A DNA stretch of 49,269 nt from Bacteriovoracaceae bacterium UBA7695. Lineage in GTDB: Bacteria > Bdellovibrionota > Bacteriovoracia > Bacteriovoracales > Bacteriovoracaceae. Shown here piece by piece: positions 32,472 to 41,251 of the stretch (the first letter of the stretch is position 1; the number at the start of each line of letters is the position of its first letter). The stretch lies in assembly GCA_002482685.1 (NCBI GenBank), contig DLGL01000105.1, positions 613-49,881 on the forward strand, in the 5' to 3' direction. The notes beneath the pieces were generated by a model. It did not search any database. It saw only the letters and a list, made by a program, of their open reading frames with translations, and was not told the DNA's origin. The translations under genes were made by a program, and so were the position numbers.

Positions 32472-33710
32472 TTATTGATTAAAAATGGTTTGCTTAAGAA
32501 GATGGCCCAGCTTCTCTTTCTTAGTTGAAAGGTACTGAGCGTTTTTAGCATTGGCGCTGATCTCTAGTGAGAAGCGCTCAATATTTGCATGTCCAAGCTT
32601 GCCCAGGCCTTCAATCTTCTGAGGATTGTTGGTCATAAGTTTAATTTCATTCATTTCAAAATAGCGAAGGATTTGTGAGGCCATAGTGTAATCGCGTGAA
32701 TCTACCGGAAAACCCAGGTGAAGATTCGCTTCAGCGGTGTCCATGCCCTGGTCCTGAAGCTGGTAAGCTTTTACTTTATTAAAAAGACCAATGCCTCTGC
32801 CTTCCTGGCGAAGGTAAATTACGGCACCAGATCCGGCCTCTTCTATTAATTTCATTGATGAACTCAACTGATCGCCACAGTCACAACGAAAACTTCCAAA
32901 GATGTCTCCGGTGAAACATTCGGAGTGAACGCGAACTAAAGTTCCTGGATTTTTTAGTAGAGAGGGATCACCTTTAACTAAGGCAATGTGTTCCTGCTTT
33001 AAGAGTTCTGAGCGGAAAATAAACATCTGAAACTCACCATACTTCGTTGGAAGAGGGATAGCTTCAACTGTAGAAATGAGGTTTGAGTGCATTTTTCTAT
33101 AGGTTACAAGATCGGCAATAGAGATAACTTTAAGATTAAATTTTTCGGCCAGAATTTGCAGATCCGGACGACGGGCCATGGAGCCGTCTTCATTCATGAT
33201 TTCACAGATAACCGAGGTCGCAGTGAGGCCCGCGAGTTTAGATAAATCTACCGCGGCTTCTGTGTGCCCAATGCGCTCTAAAACGCCACCGTCTCTGGCA
33301 ATCAAAGGAAAAATATGTCCCGGTCGAGTGAAGTCACTTGCTTGAGTCTCAGAGCGTCCCAGAAGTTTTAATGTATGAGAGCGGTCAGAAGCAGAGATAC
33401 CAGTGTGGACTTTCTCTTTCGCATCGATAGTCACTGTAAAGGCCGTACCCATGGTATCGGTATTAGTCATGACCTGAAGAGGAAGATCTAGTTTTTTAGC
33501 AATCTCAACTGAAACCGGAGCGCATACAAGACCACGGCCATGAGTGATCATAAAATTAATCGCTTCAGGGGTGACCAAATCGGCGGCCATAACGAAGTCA
33601 CCTTCGTTTTCTCTATCCTCATCATCAACGACGATAATCATCTTACCGAGTTTGATATCGGCAAGAGCATCTTCAATTGAATCTAGTGGTCGCAAATTGT
33701 TAGTCTTCAT
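32472..33710 (-). CDS. ribBA: Bifunctional DHBP synthase / GTP cyclohydrolase II
   Basis: 412 aa, the standard fused enzyme. Residues ~1-205 are DHBP synthase (ribulose-5-phosphate to dihydroxybutanone phosphate): VDDEDRENEGDFVMAA, HTGISASDRSHT and TEAAVDLSKLAGL. Residues ~210-412 are GTP cyclohydrolase II: RVHSECFTGDIFGSFRCDCG gives the three zinc Cys, and RQEGRGIGL the catalytic loop, with NNPQKIEGL near the end. It feeds both branches of riboflavin synthesis. The start overlaps the ribE stop by 11 bases. Confidence 0.97.
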   Translation of the reverse strand: MKTNNLRPLDSIEDALADIKLGKMIIVVDDEDRENEGDFVMAADLVTPEAINFMITHGRGLVCAPVSVEIAKKLDLPLQVMTNTDTMGTAFTVTIDAKEKVHTGISASDRSHTLKLLGRSETQASDFTRPGHIFPLIARDGGVLERIGHTEAAVDLSKLAGLTATSVICEIMNEDGSMARRPDLQILAEKFNLKVISIADLVTYRKMHSNLISTVEAIPLPTKYGEFQMFIFRSELLKQEHIALVKGDPSLLKNPGTLVRVHSECFTGDIFGSFRCDCGDQLSSSMKLIEEAGSGAVIYLRQEGRGIGLFNKVKAYQLQDQGMDTAEANLHLGFPVDSRDYTMASQILRYFEMNEIKLMTNNPQKIEGLGKLGHANIERFSLEISANAKNAQYLSTKKEKLGHLLKQTIFNQ

Positions 33711-34347
33711 ACTTCACATCAAAAAAGTTTTTGGCCCATTCGTCCTTACGTGAGTCTTTATCGTAACGCAGGAAGTTCTCGATATATTTAGCGACCATAT
33801 CTACCTCGAGATTAAGGTCAGCACCAACTTTTTTTGTGCCTAGTGTAGTCTTTTCTAAGGTATGTGGAATGATCGCAACCGTGAGAGTGTCCTTAGTCAG
33901 ACGGGCGATGGTGAGGCTGATGCCATCAAGGCAGATAGATCCCTCAGAAATCATGTACTTACGCAAATCGTGAGGAAAGGAGACCTCGATCTCCCAGTTT
34001 TCACCCATCGTTTTAATTTGTTTAATTTTCCCCATAGAATTCACGTGTCCCTGAACCATGTGGCCGCCCAGACGGTCTTGAGGTCTAAGCGATAATTCAA
34101 GATTCACCTTATCATTGGCCTTGAGCCCACCAATTGAAGTCTTCTCAAGGGTCATATGCACCGCCTGAACTTTGAAAGTGTCGCCCTGAATTTTTGTTGC
34201 CGTTAAACAACAACCATTAGTGGCCACCGAATCATCGATTTGGATATCTTTGATAAGCTTGGGAGCCTTAATTATAAATTCTTTCCCCTCAGCATTTTGA
34301 GAAACCGAAACGATAGTGCCAACTTCCTGGATGAGTCCTGTAAACAT
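33700..34347 (-). CDS. ribE: Riboflavin synthase alpha subunit
   Basis: 215 aa with two repeated lumazine-binding domains. The N-terminus MFTGLIQEVGTI is diagnostic; repeat motifs are DSVATNGCCLT and EGSICLDGISLT, and GGHMVQGHV is present. It dismutates two lumazines to riboflavin. The 3' end overlaps ribBA by 11 bases and the start is 9 bases after ribD, so translation is coupled along the operon. Confidence 0.97.
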   Translation of the reverse strand: MFTGLIQEVGTIVSVSQNAEGKEFIIKAPKLIKDIQIDDSVATNGCCLTATKIQGDTFKVQAVHMTLEKTSIGGLKANDKVNLELSLRPQDRLGGHMVQGHVNSMGKIKQIKTMGENWEIEVSFPHDLRKYMISEGSICLDGISLTIARLTKDTLTVAIIPHTLEKTTLGTKKVGADLNLEVDMVAKYIENFLRYDKDSRKDEWAKNFFDVKYED

Positions 34348-34356
34348 AGTTAATCC

Positions 34357-35400
34357 TTAATTAAGCCTGCCGCTAAGAAAAAAGTCGCCTTCCATCCAGC
34401 GGGATTCTATATCCTTTAATTTGGGTCTCTCATTTAAGACTTCCAGTCCAAAATCACCCATGGCACTGTTTCCACTTCCAAGAAAACTCGGGTTCAAAAA
34501 CATACTGACCCGGTTCACGAGACCAGCCTTCATGAATGCGGAACTCAGGTTGGCCCCACCTTCGAGAAAAACGGAAATAATATGACGATTAAATAAATCT
34601 TCCATCGCCTCTTCCAGCGATTTAATCACCATGACATTTTCCAGGTGAAGGGGAACCATGGAATAAACTATTGTGCGGGCCTTAAGCTCGTCAGTGAAAA
34701 CATGAGAACTGACAGGAAGGTTTCCAGATTTTGTAAAAATAATCCGAAAAGGTTGCTCACTGGTGAAATTATCCAGGCGCACATTTAACTTTGGATTATC
34801 TTTTCTTACAGTTTGAGCTCCCACCATGACGGCCTGAGAATGAGATCTCAAGATATGGACTTCTTCCCTGGCACGAGGCCCCGTGATCCACTGAGATTCA
34901 CCACTGGCCATGGAAATTTTTCCATCCAGTGTGGTGGCCAGTTTTAAATGCACAAATGGTTTTTTATTTCTTTGGGCGTAGAAAAAGACTTCATTGATTT
35001 TTTCGCCTTCTTCACTCAGTATTCCATGCTCAACTGTTATCCCGTGCTCTCTTAAAAGCTGTACACCCTTTCCATTCACAGCAGGATTAGGATCAAGATT
35101 ACAGATGACTACTTTTTTAAATCGCTCAAGGATTAATCTTTGAGCGCACGGTGGAGTTTTTTTATTTGTGTGGCAGCATGGCTCAAGGTTTACATAGATG
35201 GTCGCACCTTCGAGAGATTGGTCCGCATTGTTAATCGCATCTAATTCAGCGTGGGCCTCGCCATGACGGTGATGATAACCAGTCGAGATAATCTTGCCAT
35301 CTTTGACAATAACCGCACCTACCATGGGATTAGGAAAAGTTTTTCCTTCTCCCTGACGGGCCAGTTCCAGAGTTTTTCGGATGTAGTCTTCGTTAGTCAT
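34357..35400 (-). CDS. ribD: Riboflavin biosynthesis deaminase/reductase
   Basis: 347 aa from ATG 35400 (MTNEDYIRKTLELA); the frame is open 21 codons further 5' inside the preceding gene, where no start is supported. N-terminal zinc deaminase: HAELDAI and EPCCHTNKKTPPC. C-terminal reductase: ATTLDGKISMASGESQWITG and LEGGANLSSAF. It performs steps two and three of the pyrimidine branch. It overlaps the tyrosine-recombinase-like gene by 8 bases, so the operon appears to begin with that gene. Confidence 0.96.
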   Translation of the reverse strand: MTNEDYIRKTLELARQGEGKTFPNPMVGAVIVKDGKIISTGYHHRHGEAHAELDAINNADQSLEGATIYVNLEPCCHTNKKTPPCAQRLILERFKKVVICNLDPNPAVNGKGVQLLREHGITVEHGILSEEGEKINEVFFYAQRNKKPFVHLKLATTLDGKISMASGESQWITGPRAREEVHILRSHSQAVMVGAQTVRKDNPKLNVRLDNFTSEQPFRIIFTKSGNLPVSSHVFTDELKARTIVYSMVPLHLENVMVIKSLEEAMEDLFNRHIISVFLEGGANLSSAFMKAGLVNRVSMFLNPSFLGSGNSAMGDFGLEVLNERPKLKDIESRWMEGDFFLSGRLN

Positions 35401-36337
35401 CAGACAAATCCTTATAAACCTTACCTGTGGGATCTTTTTTAAGCTCTTCCAGATAAAGCTCAAGGGAGTATGAAGGAGTGACTCCCATCCATTCTTTAAT
35501 CGTGGCGTGAGCGGTATTAAGGTTCAGCCACTTAAAGATGCATGACTGACGAAGAGACTTCGCAGTCATATCACTTTTCACTTCTTTTCTAAGCTCTTCA
35601 AAAAATAATTCGGTTCCGCGGGGAGATAGCCCACCGGCGAGAATTTTATAAGGGTTAGCATTAAAGAGAAGTTCTTCAATGTCGAGATCTTCTTTTTTTA
35701 GAAGTTGCAGGTAATGGGTCTTATAAAACTGAAAATCAGCATTAAAAATCGGAGGTAACGGAATCGAGTAGGGGTCCCGCTTGGGGTGCTCAACCATGAC
35801 CCTGAAACCTCGAGCTCCATCTTTTAAAATGCTCGAGAAATGAAGCTTGGCCATATCAGAGACTTTAAGACCGGCGCCATAAATCAAATGGAAGATAATC
35901 ACGTTCCGGGCACTCACAATTTGCGCAAGTCCTTCTGTATTCTGAACTTTTCGTTTCAGGATCTGGTAGGTCTTAAGAACTTCCGGAAAAGGAGTCGGTT
36001 CCGGGTTGTCTAAAACCTTGGGCGAGACTGCCATTTGTTTCAAAGGATTTTCGATAAAGAGTTTTTGAGTCATGAGATAATCAAAAAAGAGTCTTAAGGC
36101 CTGAACTCTTCTTCTGACCGAATTTGAAGAATCATATTTCTGATCCAGATATTGAGAGTATTCCTGAACCTGGCTTGTGGTGAAGGCTTTCATCTTTAAG
36201 TGTTGTTGTTTATCAATCAGGAAATGATTGAAGCACTGAAGATCGGCCTTGTAATTCTTGACGGTATTAAAGCTCTTGCCCTGGGTTTGAAGCAGCTTTA
36301 AAAAGTCTTGTTGTTTATCGATTAAATTGAATTCCAT
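35393..36337 (-). CDS. Tyrosine-recombinase-like protein with degenerate active site
   Basis: 314 aa from ATG 36337 (a TTG at 36379 is less likely). It has the Xer layout: N-terminal SAM-like core-binding domain (QQDFLKLLQTQGKSFNTVKNYKADLQ...VRRRVQALRLFFDYL) and a C-terminal catalytic fold. Key residues are changed: the first Arg (GLRVSEL in XerC/D) is Lys in GAGLKVSDMAKL; the HxLRH box is KSLRQ, keeping only the second Arg; the LGH His is Val in MGVT; the Tyr (ELYLEE) remains. Strand exchange is therefore doubtful. It overlaps ribD by 8 bases and heads the riboflavin operon. Confidence 0.85.
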   Translation of the reverse strand: MEFNLIDKQQDFLKLLQTQGKSFNTVKNYKADLQCFNHFLIDKQQHLKMKAFTTSQVQEYSQYLDQKYDSSNSVRRRVQALRLFFDYLMTQKLFIENPLKQMAVSPKVLDNPEPTPFPEVLKTYQILKRKVQNTEGLAQIVSARNVIIFHLIYGAGLKVSDMAKLHFSSILKDGARGFRVMVEHPKRDPYSIPLPPIFNADFQFYKTHYLQLLKKEDLDIEELLFNANPYKILAGGLSPRGTELFFEELRKEVKSDMTAKSLRQSCIFKWLNLNTAHATIKEWMGVTPSYSLELYLEELKKDPTGKVYKDLSDD

Positions 36338-36340
36338 GGC

Positions 36341-36355
36341 TTCGTATATTACGAA
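36341..36355. promoter_or_regulatory. 15-bp palindrome between divergent genes
   Basis: TTCGTA-TAT-TACGAA is a perfect inverted repeat 3 bases upstream of the recombinase-like ATG and 57 bases before the ABC-F start. It could be an operator for the recombinase-rib operon. Confidence 0.45.
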
Positions 36356-36412
36356 ATTCGGTTGGACTTGGGAAGCCAAAAAGGTTAATATTGGGCCCTC
36401 TCGGAGGAATTC

Positions 36413-38020
36413 ATGATTACAGTTTCTAACTTAAGTAAGGCTTATGGCGGTCAAGTATTGTACCAAAATGGCTCATTTTTCATTGGTGCCGGCGAAAAAG
36501 TAGGCCTGGTTGGACCAAACGGGGCAGGGAAAACTTCCTTGTTTCGTTTAATCATGGGCGAAGAGAGAGCAGACACAGGTTCAATTGATTTCGCAAATCG
36601 TTTAAATATTTGTTACTTCTCGCAAAATGTCGGTGAACTCAAAGGCCGCAGTGCTTTAGAGGAAGTGATTCATGGAAATCCACGTTTAGGATTTTTAAAA
36701 ACTGAAATTGGAAAAATTGAAAAAGCTCTTGAAGATGGAGAGTATTCTGATGAGCTTCTGGAGAAGCTCGGGGATTTCCAAACTGAATTTGAAAAACTTG
36801 GTGGATACGATATCGAACACCAGGCCGCTGAGGTTCTAACTGGTCTCGGGATTATGCCCGATGAGCAGCAGCGCCCGGTAGAATCATTTTCTGGCGGATG
36901 GAAAATGCGGATTGCTCTCGCTAAAGTTCTCGCTCAGAAGCCAGAATTTATTTTAATGGATGAGCCTACCAACTATCTCGATTTAGAATCGATTGTGTGG
37001 CTTGAATCATGGCTTAAGGCCTTTAAAGGTGCGGTCTTCATGACCAGCCATGACCGCGACTTCATGAATGGTCTTGTGAAAAAAATTGTCGAAGTAAATC
37101 ATAAAACGATTACGGTATATTCCGGTAACTATGATTACTATGTTAAAGAGCGCGAGATCCGACGGGAGCAACTCGTTGCAAGTTCTGAGCGCCAGCAGGC
37201 CATGCTTCAAAAAGAAGAAGAGTTCATTGCAAAATTTGCGGCCCGTGCAAGTCACGCGGCCCAGGTTCAGTCTCGTGTAAAAAAATTAGATAAAATTGAT
37301 CGTATTGAACTCATGCCAGAAGATCAGGAAATTAACTTTGAGTTTCCCAAAGCTCCACGCTCTGGAAATGATGTTGTGAAATTAGATACTGTCGGAAAAG
37401 TTTTTGTGAGTCCTGAAGGCAAAGAGAAACGGGTCTTCGCTTCAGTCTCAGGGGTTGTTCGTCGGCTTGAAAGAGTTGCAGTACTCGGAGTCAACGGGGC
37501 TGGTAAATCAACTTTGTTAAAAGTTATTGCTGGATTAACTGAAGCCACTGAAGGCAAGGCCGAAATCGGTGCCGGAGTTCAGCTGGGTTACTTCTCTCAG
37601 TATTCCATGGATGTTTTGAATCCTCAAAAAACAGTTTTTGAAGAAGTTCGTGACCGTGTAGCGGATAAGTCAGATGGATACCTCAGAAGTTTATTGGCAG
37701 CCTTTTTATTCCGCGGTGATGATGTGGAGAAAAAAGTCTCTGTATTATCCGGTGGAGAAAAATCACGATTGATTCTTGCTACCATTCTAACCAATCCTGT
37801 AAATCTTTTAATTCTGGATGAGCCTACCAACCATTTGGACATTCGCTCGCGTGAGGTCCTGGTTGAGGCGCTGAAAGGTTTTGATGGAACGATGTTACTG
37901 GTCTCCCATGATCGCCACTTTTTAAAACAGCTGACCACTCAGGTAGCAGAAGTGAGTAAGGGGGGGGTGAGGTTTTATCCGGGGAGTATGGAAGAGTACT
38001 TAGAGCAGGTTAATAAATAA
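36413..38020 (+). CDS. ABC-F family ATPase
   Basis: 535 aa, two ABC domains on one chain and no membrane segment. Domain 1: GPNGAGKTS Walker A, SFSGGWKMR signature, LMDEPTNYLD Walker B. Domain 2: GVNGAGKST, VLSGGEKSR, ILDEPTNHLD. The interdomain linker (about residues 220-310) has charged helices as in ribosome-binding ABC-F proteins (EttA/Uup/YbiT group). The likely role is translation-factor activity at the ribosomal E site rather than transport. GGAGG lies upstream of ATG 36413. The gene ends at a hairpin shared with the convergent gene. Confidence 0.95.
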   Translation: MITVSNLSKAYGGQVLYQNGSFFIGAGEKVGLVGPNGAGKTSLFRLIMGEERADTGSIDFANRLNICYFSQNVGELKGRSALEEVIHGNPRLGFLKTEIGKIEKALEDGEYSDELLEKLGDFQTEFEKLGGYDIEHQAAEVLTGLGIMPDEQQRPVESFSGGWKMRIALAKVLAQKPEFILMDEPTNYLDLESIVWLESWLKAFKGAVFMTSHDRDFMNGLVKKIVEVNHKTITVYSGNYDYYVKEREIRREQLVASSERQQAMLQKEEEFIAKFAARASHAAQVQSRVKKLDKIDRIELMPEDQEINFEFPKAPRSGNDVVKLDTVGKVFVSPEGKEKRVFASVSGVVRRLERVAVLGVNGAGKSTLLKVIAGLTEATEGKAEIGAGVQLGYFSQYSMDVLNPQKTVFEEVRDRVADKSDGYLRSLLAAFLFRGDDVEKKVSVLSGGEKSRLILATILTNPVNLLILDEPTNHLDIRSREVLVEALKGFDGTMLLVSHDRHFLKQLTTQVAEVSKGGVRFYPGSMEEYLEQVNK

Positions 38021-38047
38021 ATGATGCCGGATTTTCTCCGGCATCAT
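38021..38047. terminator. Hairpin between convergent genes
   Basis: An 11-bp perfect stem ATGATGCCGGA/TCCGGCATCAT with a 5-base loop directly follows the ABC-F stop. T-tracts on either side are short and interrupted, so termination is likely but not textbook. Confidence 0.65.
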
Positions 38048-38059
38048 TTGAAATAAAAA

Positions 38060-39808
38060 TTAAAGATTTATTTCTACGTTCTTTATGCAATTACCAGTGA
38101 TTTGCTTGAAATTGCTTCCAATTGGAGCATCTTTTGATTTTAAAGTTAACAGATCATATACCTTTGTAAACATTTCTCTGACTTGTATAGTATTTGAAGT
38201 TCTAACCCAATTTCCTTCAAAACCTTCAGCTTTACAAAAGATATTATGATATTTTGAGATATCTAGGTTTTGATAAGGTAGAGTCAACATCATCTCATTT
38301 TTACTATCTATTTGAACATTAACTTTGGCTTTCATTTTACAGCCAACGAACTCAGTATCTTTAAATGAAGATTCATATATTTTACCTGAATACGAGTGTG
38401 AGGGAGGATTCGCCAGGGTGCCTTCTTTTATAATTGAATTATAAAAATACTCTACTGTCTTTTTACTTGGATCTAACTTTCCATTAGGTAATAAATTAAT
38501 AAAGCTGCCTCCTTTAAACAGGATAGGACTTGTGCATGTTGAATGAGTAATGAGCGTATCTTCTTTTAAGCCTATATTTAAAAGTTCCCCAATTTCATTA
38601 AATCTTACATATGAAGCATTAACCTGAACTCCCCGGATATTAATCTTGCTTTGAGTGAAGCAACCTTTAAGGTTACCATTGGAAAAAAAGGCAAAGGGAC
38701 CTATCCCACACTGTACCTCTTGACCATTCACCTGAACTTTAATTGATCCTTTTTCTATTCTACCTTGCATTGGTAAACCAGCATTATTGAATTTGAAACT
38801 CCAATCATATCTCCAAGGACTTATTGAAACGACTGAGCCATTGTAAATAAAATCAAGATTATAAAGAATACGGTAATTTTGATCTTGGTAAATTTCACTC
38901 AAAATATAAGTTTGTGATTTTGGTTTCTCTGTAAGAATAACTCTCGAGTATCCAATCGCTCTCTGCTCTGGAGATCCATAAGGACTATCTCTTAGATAAT
39001 CAATTGTCCCACTCACATAGTCACTCTTAAGAGTAACGATATTCATTAGCCAACCTGAGATGGTGTTTCCTTCTTTGGTAATAGACCTCGGATCCAGTTG
39101 CATGATAACTTTCTGACTTCCAAACTCCACTTCAACCTGTTCTACAAGCATGTTAGGTAGCCCAGTCTGTTGTAAAAGGTTTTTGTACTGAGAAACTCCA
39201 AGATTGTTAAAAAACGTTGAAGAAACCAAAAAGTTGAACATTCTTGTATCATCAGAATCAGTTGCTCCATTCTCAATGAAGTCTCTGTAAAAAACTTCAT
39301 GAAGGATTAAACCAGCTCTGTCCTGGTTTGTTGTATAAGGACTTTCCCATAATCGTTTACTGATTTCAAAACGGTTTTGATTCGGTGATGGATCTTTGAT
39401 TTGTACAGCAAACTGCTCTTTGTAACAGGGAGCTTTTGGTGTGAAATTAGGATGGTCATCTTCAATCACAGGTAAATCGGAGTTGTTCATAATTTGAGGA
39501 ATATCACTCAAGATTTGAAGGGCGATGGCCTGATATTGTTTTGCTCGGTAGATGTCAAATTTTGCAATTCTTGTAATGATATCCGTCATTATTTCTTCAA
39601 TTGATAACGAAGAGTTTAAAAAATTAAGTGTATATTGGTTTTTATAAACGCGACTCATTTCCCAGTGATCAAACATTTCGACTGAGACCACCTTTTGTTT
39701 TGTCGAATCTGTATAACAAACCACGGCGTTTCCACCGTTTCCAACTCTCTCTCCTGCATGGGCCCCACTGACCACTGCGAGTAACATCATAAGCATAAAA
39801 CATTTCAT
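38060..39808 (-). CDS. Exported protein of unknown function, partner of a TIGR02147 regulator
   Basis: 582 aa with a signal peptide (MKCFMLMMLLAVVSGAHA). The mature N-terminus is GERVGNGGNAVVC, followed by a mostly helical region containing AGLILHEVFYRDFIENG. That His-Glu pair is HExxx-like but not a canonical HExxH. The rest is beta-rich with paired cysteines. I recognise no family. Codon use and base composition are visibly AT-richer than in the neighbouring rib and rnc-era genes. The ATG overlaps the stop of the regulator gene (ATGA), so the pair is coupled. Confidence 0.78.
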   Translation of the reverse strand: MKCFMLMMLLAVVSGAHAGERVGNGGNAVVCYTDSTKQKVVSVEMFDHWEMSRVYKNQYTLNFLNSSLSIEEIMTDIITRIAKFDIYRAKQYQAIALQILSDIPQIMNNSDLPVIEDDHPNFTPKAPCYKEQFAVQIKDPSPNQNRFEISKRLWESPYTTNQDRAGLILHEVFYRDFIENGATDSDDTRMFNFLVSSTFFNNLGVSQYKNLLQQTGLPNMLVEQVEVEFGSQKVIMQLDPRSITKEGNTISGWLMNIVTLKSDYVSGTIDYLRDSPYGSPEQRAIGYSRVILTEKPKSQTYILSEIYQDQNYRILYNLDFIYNGSVVSISPWRYDWSFKFNNAGLPMQGRIEKGSIKVQVNGQEVQCGIGPFAFFSNGNLKGCFTQSKINIRGVQVNASYVRFNEIGELLNIGLKEDTLITHSTCTSPILFKGGSFINLLPNGKLDPSKKTVEYFYNSIIKEGTLANPPSHSYSGKIYESSFKDTEFVGCKMKAKVNVQIDSKNEMMLTLPYQNLDISKYHNIFCKAEGFEGNWVRTSNTIQVREMFTKVYDLLTLKSKDAPIGSNFKQITGNCIKNVEINL

Positions 39809-40620
39809 AAGACTTCTCCCTCTTCTTCTGAGTTCGTTAATGGAAATAAATAAGTTGATAATTGATAGACTTCATTGGCGCCCTCTGGAACATCTTCCCC
39901 AATGGCTTCCATTTCATCTTGGAAACGGCGGATATGTTCTTTAAGTTTAGGCAGTGCTTTTTTATTGATATTAAAAATGTAAGAACTATAGTCCCGGTCT
40001 TTAATAGGTAGAGAGATCTTTTTTCTCGCTAGTTCGAGAGTATTTAAATGCGCTTTCTGAATAGAGAGGTCCATGACATCATCACTGGTGTTAATGCCAC
40101 TTTGTGTCCGCTGAAAAAACCCTTCCTCATCTTTAACAATTAAGCGAAGTGATTCTAGATTGGCCAATGCCACTGAAATCTTCTCTGTAGCCATTCCAAA
40201 TCGCTGACCAAGTGCTTTGGGATCCTTATCCACATCTTTAAGCTTCAGAATTGACAGTAAAGCAAAGTGAATCCAATCAGAAATAAGTTCAAACTCCTGC
40301 GACTTTAATTTGATCCCAATTAAGTCTGGATTTGATAGGTTAGGACTCTGTACTCTTTTTTTCCTGATTAAAACTTTTGGAAATGTACTCAAAACGAGGT
40401 TTCTTTCTGATGGATCTAATTTTAAAAGGTCCATGATCTTCTGGGCATTTTTTTTAGAAACTCTTCGCTTACCTTTCAAGATTTCATTGGCCGCACTTGG
40501 TTGCATCTGAATTTTTTTTGCCAGGGCCCTGACTGAAAATTTCGGATTAACTGCTTGGACCTCGACGAGTTTCCTTTGCAGGATTTTTTGAATTAAAATT
40601 TGTTCTTCCATGCATAGCAT
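39805..40620 (-). CDS. TIGR02147-family regulator (DUF4423)
   Basis: 271 aa, cytosolic. An N-terminal helix-turn-helix (FSVRALAKKIQMQPSAANEILKGKRRVS) is followed by the family core, ending in NEVYQLSTYLFPLT. TIGR02147 proteins are concentrated in Bdellovibrio and Fibrobacter relatives and often sit beside exported proteins. The first ATG is 40620; GGGAG is only 1 base from it and 10 from the in-frame ATG at 40611, so the true start may be 40611. It probably controls the cotranscribed exported gene and itself. Confidence 0.9.
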   Translation of the reverse strand: MLCMEEQILIQKILQRKLVEVQAVNPKFSVRALAKKIQMQPSAANEILKGKRRVSKKNAQKIMDLLKLDPSERNLVLSTFPKVLIRKKRVQSPNLSNPDLIGIKLKSQEFELISDWIHFALLSILKLKDVDKDPKALGQRFGMATEKISVALANLESLRLIVKDEEGFFQRTQSGINTSDDVMDLSIQKAHLNTLELARKKISLPIKDRDYSSYIFNINKKALPKLKEHIRRFQDEMEAIGEDVPEGANEVYQLSTYLFPLTNSEEEGEVL

Positions 40621-40729
40621 ACTCCCTTCAGGTAATTCTCACGTCAACTTAAGCTGGTACATTCTGGACCATTCTAAAAAGTTACACGCGCCGCACAGTG
40701 CAAGTTCATATAGTAAAAAATGCTGTTAG

Positions 40730-40738
40730 TGATATGAT
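40730..40738 (+). promoter_or_regulatory. Extended -10 element for the CNB gene
   Basis: TGATATGAT matches an extended -10 (TGnTATGAT). No -35 is evident, as is usual with extended -10 promoters. The start would be about 10 bases before ATG 40756. Confidence 0.35.
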
Positions 40739-40755
40739 TTATCAAAGGATTAACC

Positions 40756-41103
40756 ATGGCCAAACTCATCACATTGCAACCCAATCAAGTCCTACTCCAG
40801 GAAGGTGAGCACAGTCATAATATGTACTGGGTTCAGTCAGGTCAGTTGGTGGTAACTAAGAAGCGTGGAAACGAAGATATCCTCTTGGGCCACATCCACA
40901 CAGGGGAGTTAGTCGGAGAAATTTCATTTCTAGATAATGAGGCCCGGAGTGCAACAGTTAAGGCCATCAACGAAGTTGAGCTGATTGCCATTCCACAGGA
41001 AACTTTTGATAACATCTTCAATTCTCAACCTAAGTGGCTCGAAGTCCTGGTAAAAACACTGGCCGAGCGCCTTCGTAAAGCCAATGCCCGGATAAAAGTC
41101 TAA
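40756..41103 (+). CDS. Single-domain cyclic-nucleotide-binding protein
   Basis: 115 aa, just one CNB (CAP-type) beta-barrel with no DNA-binding domain. The phosphate-binding cassette GELVGEISFLDNEARSATVKA keeps the Glu and Arg that hold cyclic nucleotide ribose and phosphate. A C-terminal helix (KWLEVLVKTLAERLRKANAR) ends the protein. It may sense a cyclic nucleotide and act on a partner protein. AAAGGA lies upstream. The gene is divergent from the TIGR02147 regulator. Confidence 0.9.
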   Translation: MAKLITLQPNQVLLQEGEHSHNMYWVQSGQLVVTKKRGNEDILLGHIHTGELVGEISFLDNEARSATVKAINEVELIAIPQETFDNIFNSQPKWLEVLVKTLAERLRKANARIKV

Positions 41104-41153
41104 GATTTACGCATCTCGCCAATGTAATAATTCCCTCCATTCTGAGTCTCGGG

Positions 41154-41182
41154 TTGTCTAATGACGTTTAATCCTCTAGTTA
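41154..41182 (+). promoter_or_regulatory. Candidate promoter of rnc
   Basis: TTGTCT (41154-41159) and TAGTTA (41177-41182) are 17 bp apart. The start near 41190 would give a ~60-base leader containing a hairpin. Confidence 0.35.
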
Positions 41183-41203
41183 TGGGCCATTGATTTAATT
41201 TTG

Positions 41204-41228
41204 CTCAAAGCTTTTCGAGGGCTTTGAG
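41204..41228 (+). promoter_or_regulatory. Leader hairpin of rnc
   Basis: CTCAAAGC and GCTTTGAG form a perfect 8-bp stem with a 9-base loop that could extend through G-U pairs. It sits 24 bases before the RNase III start. RNase III cleaves a hairpin in its own leader in E. coli. Confidence 0.5.
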
Positions 41229-41251
41229 ATAGACGACCTTAAAGGTGATGA

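Noticed and set aside
33720..34360. FMN riboswitch in the riboflavin operon
   Set aside because: The rib genes are overlapping or nearly contiguous and the operon begins in the recombinase-like gene; no RFN-like leader was seen upstream of 36337.
35393..36337. Integrase of a mobile element
   Set aside because: No attachment repeats, tRNA or mobile cargo nearby; the active site is degenerate and the gene is coupled to ribD.
38060..39808. LHEVFYRD as a zincin HExxH site in the exported protein
   Set aside because: The second His is absent (HEVFYR), so a classical gluzincin or metzincin site is not supported.
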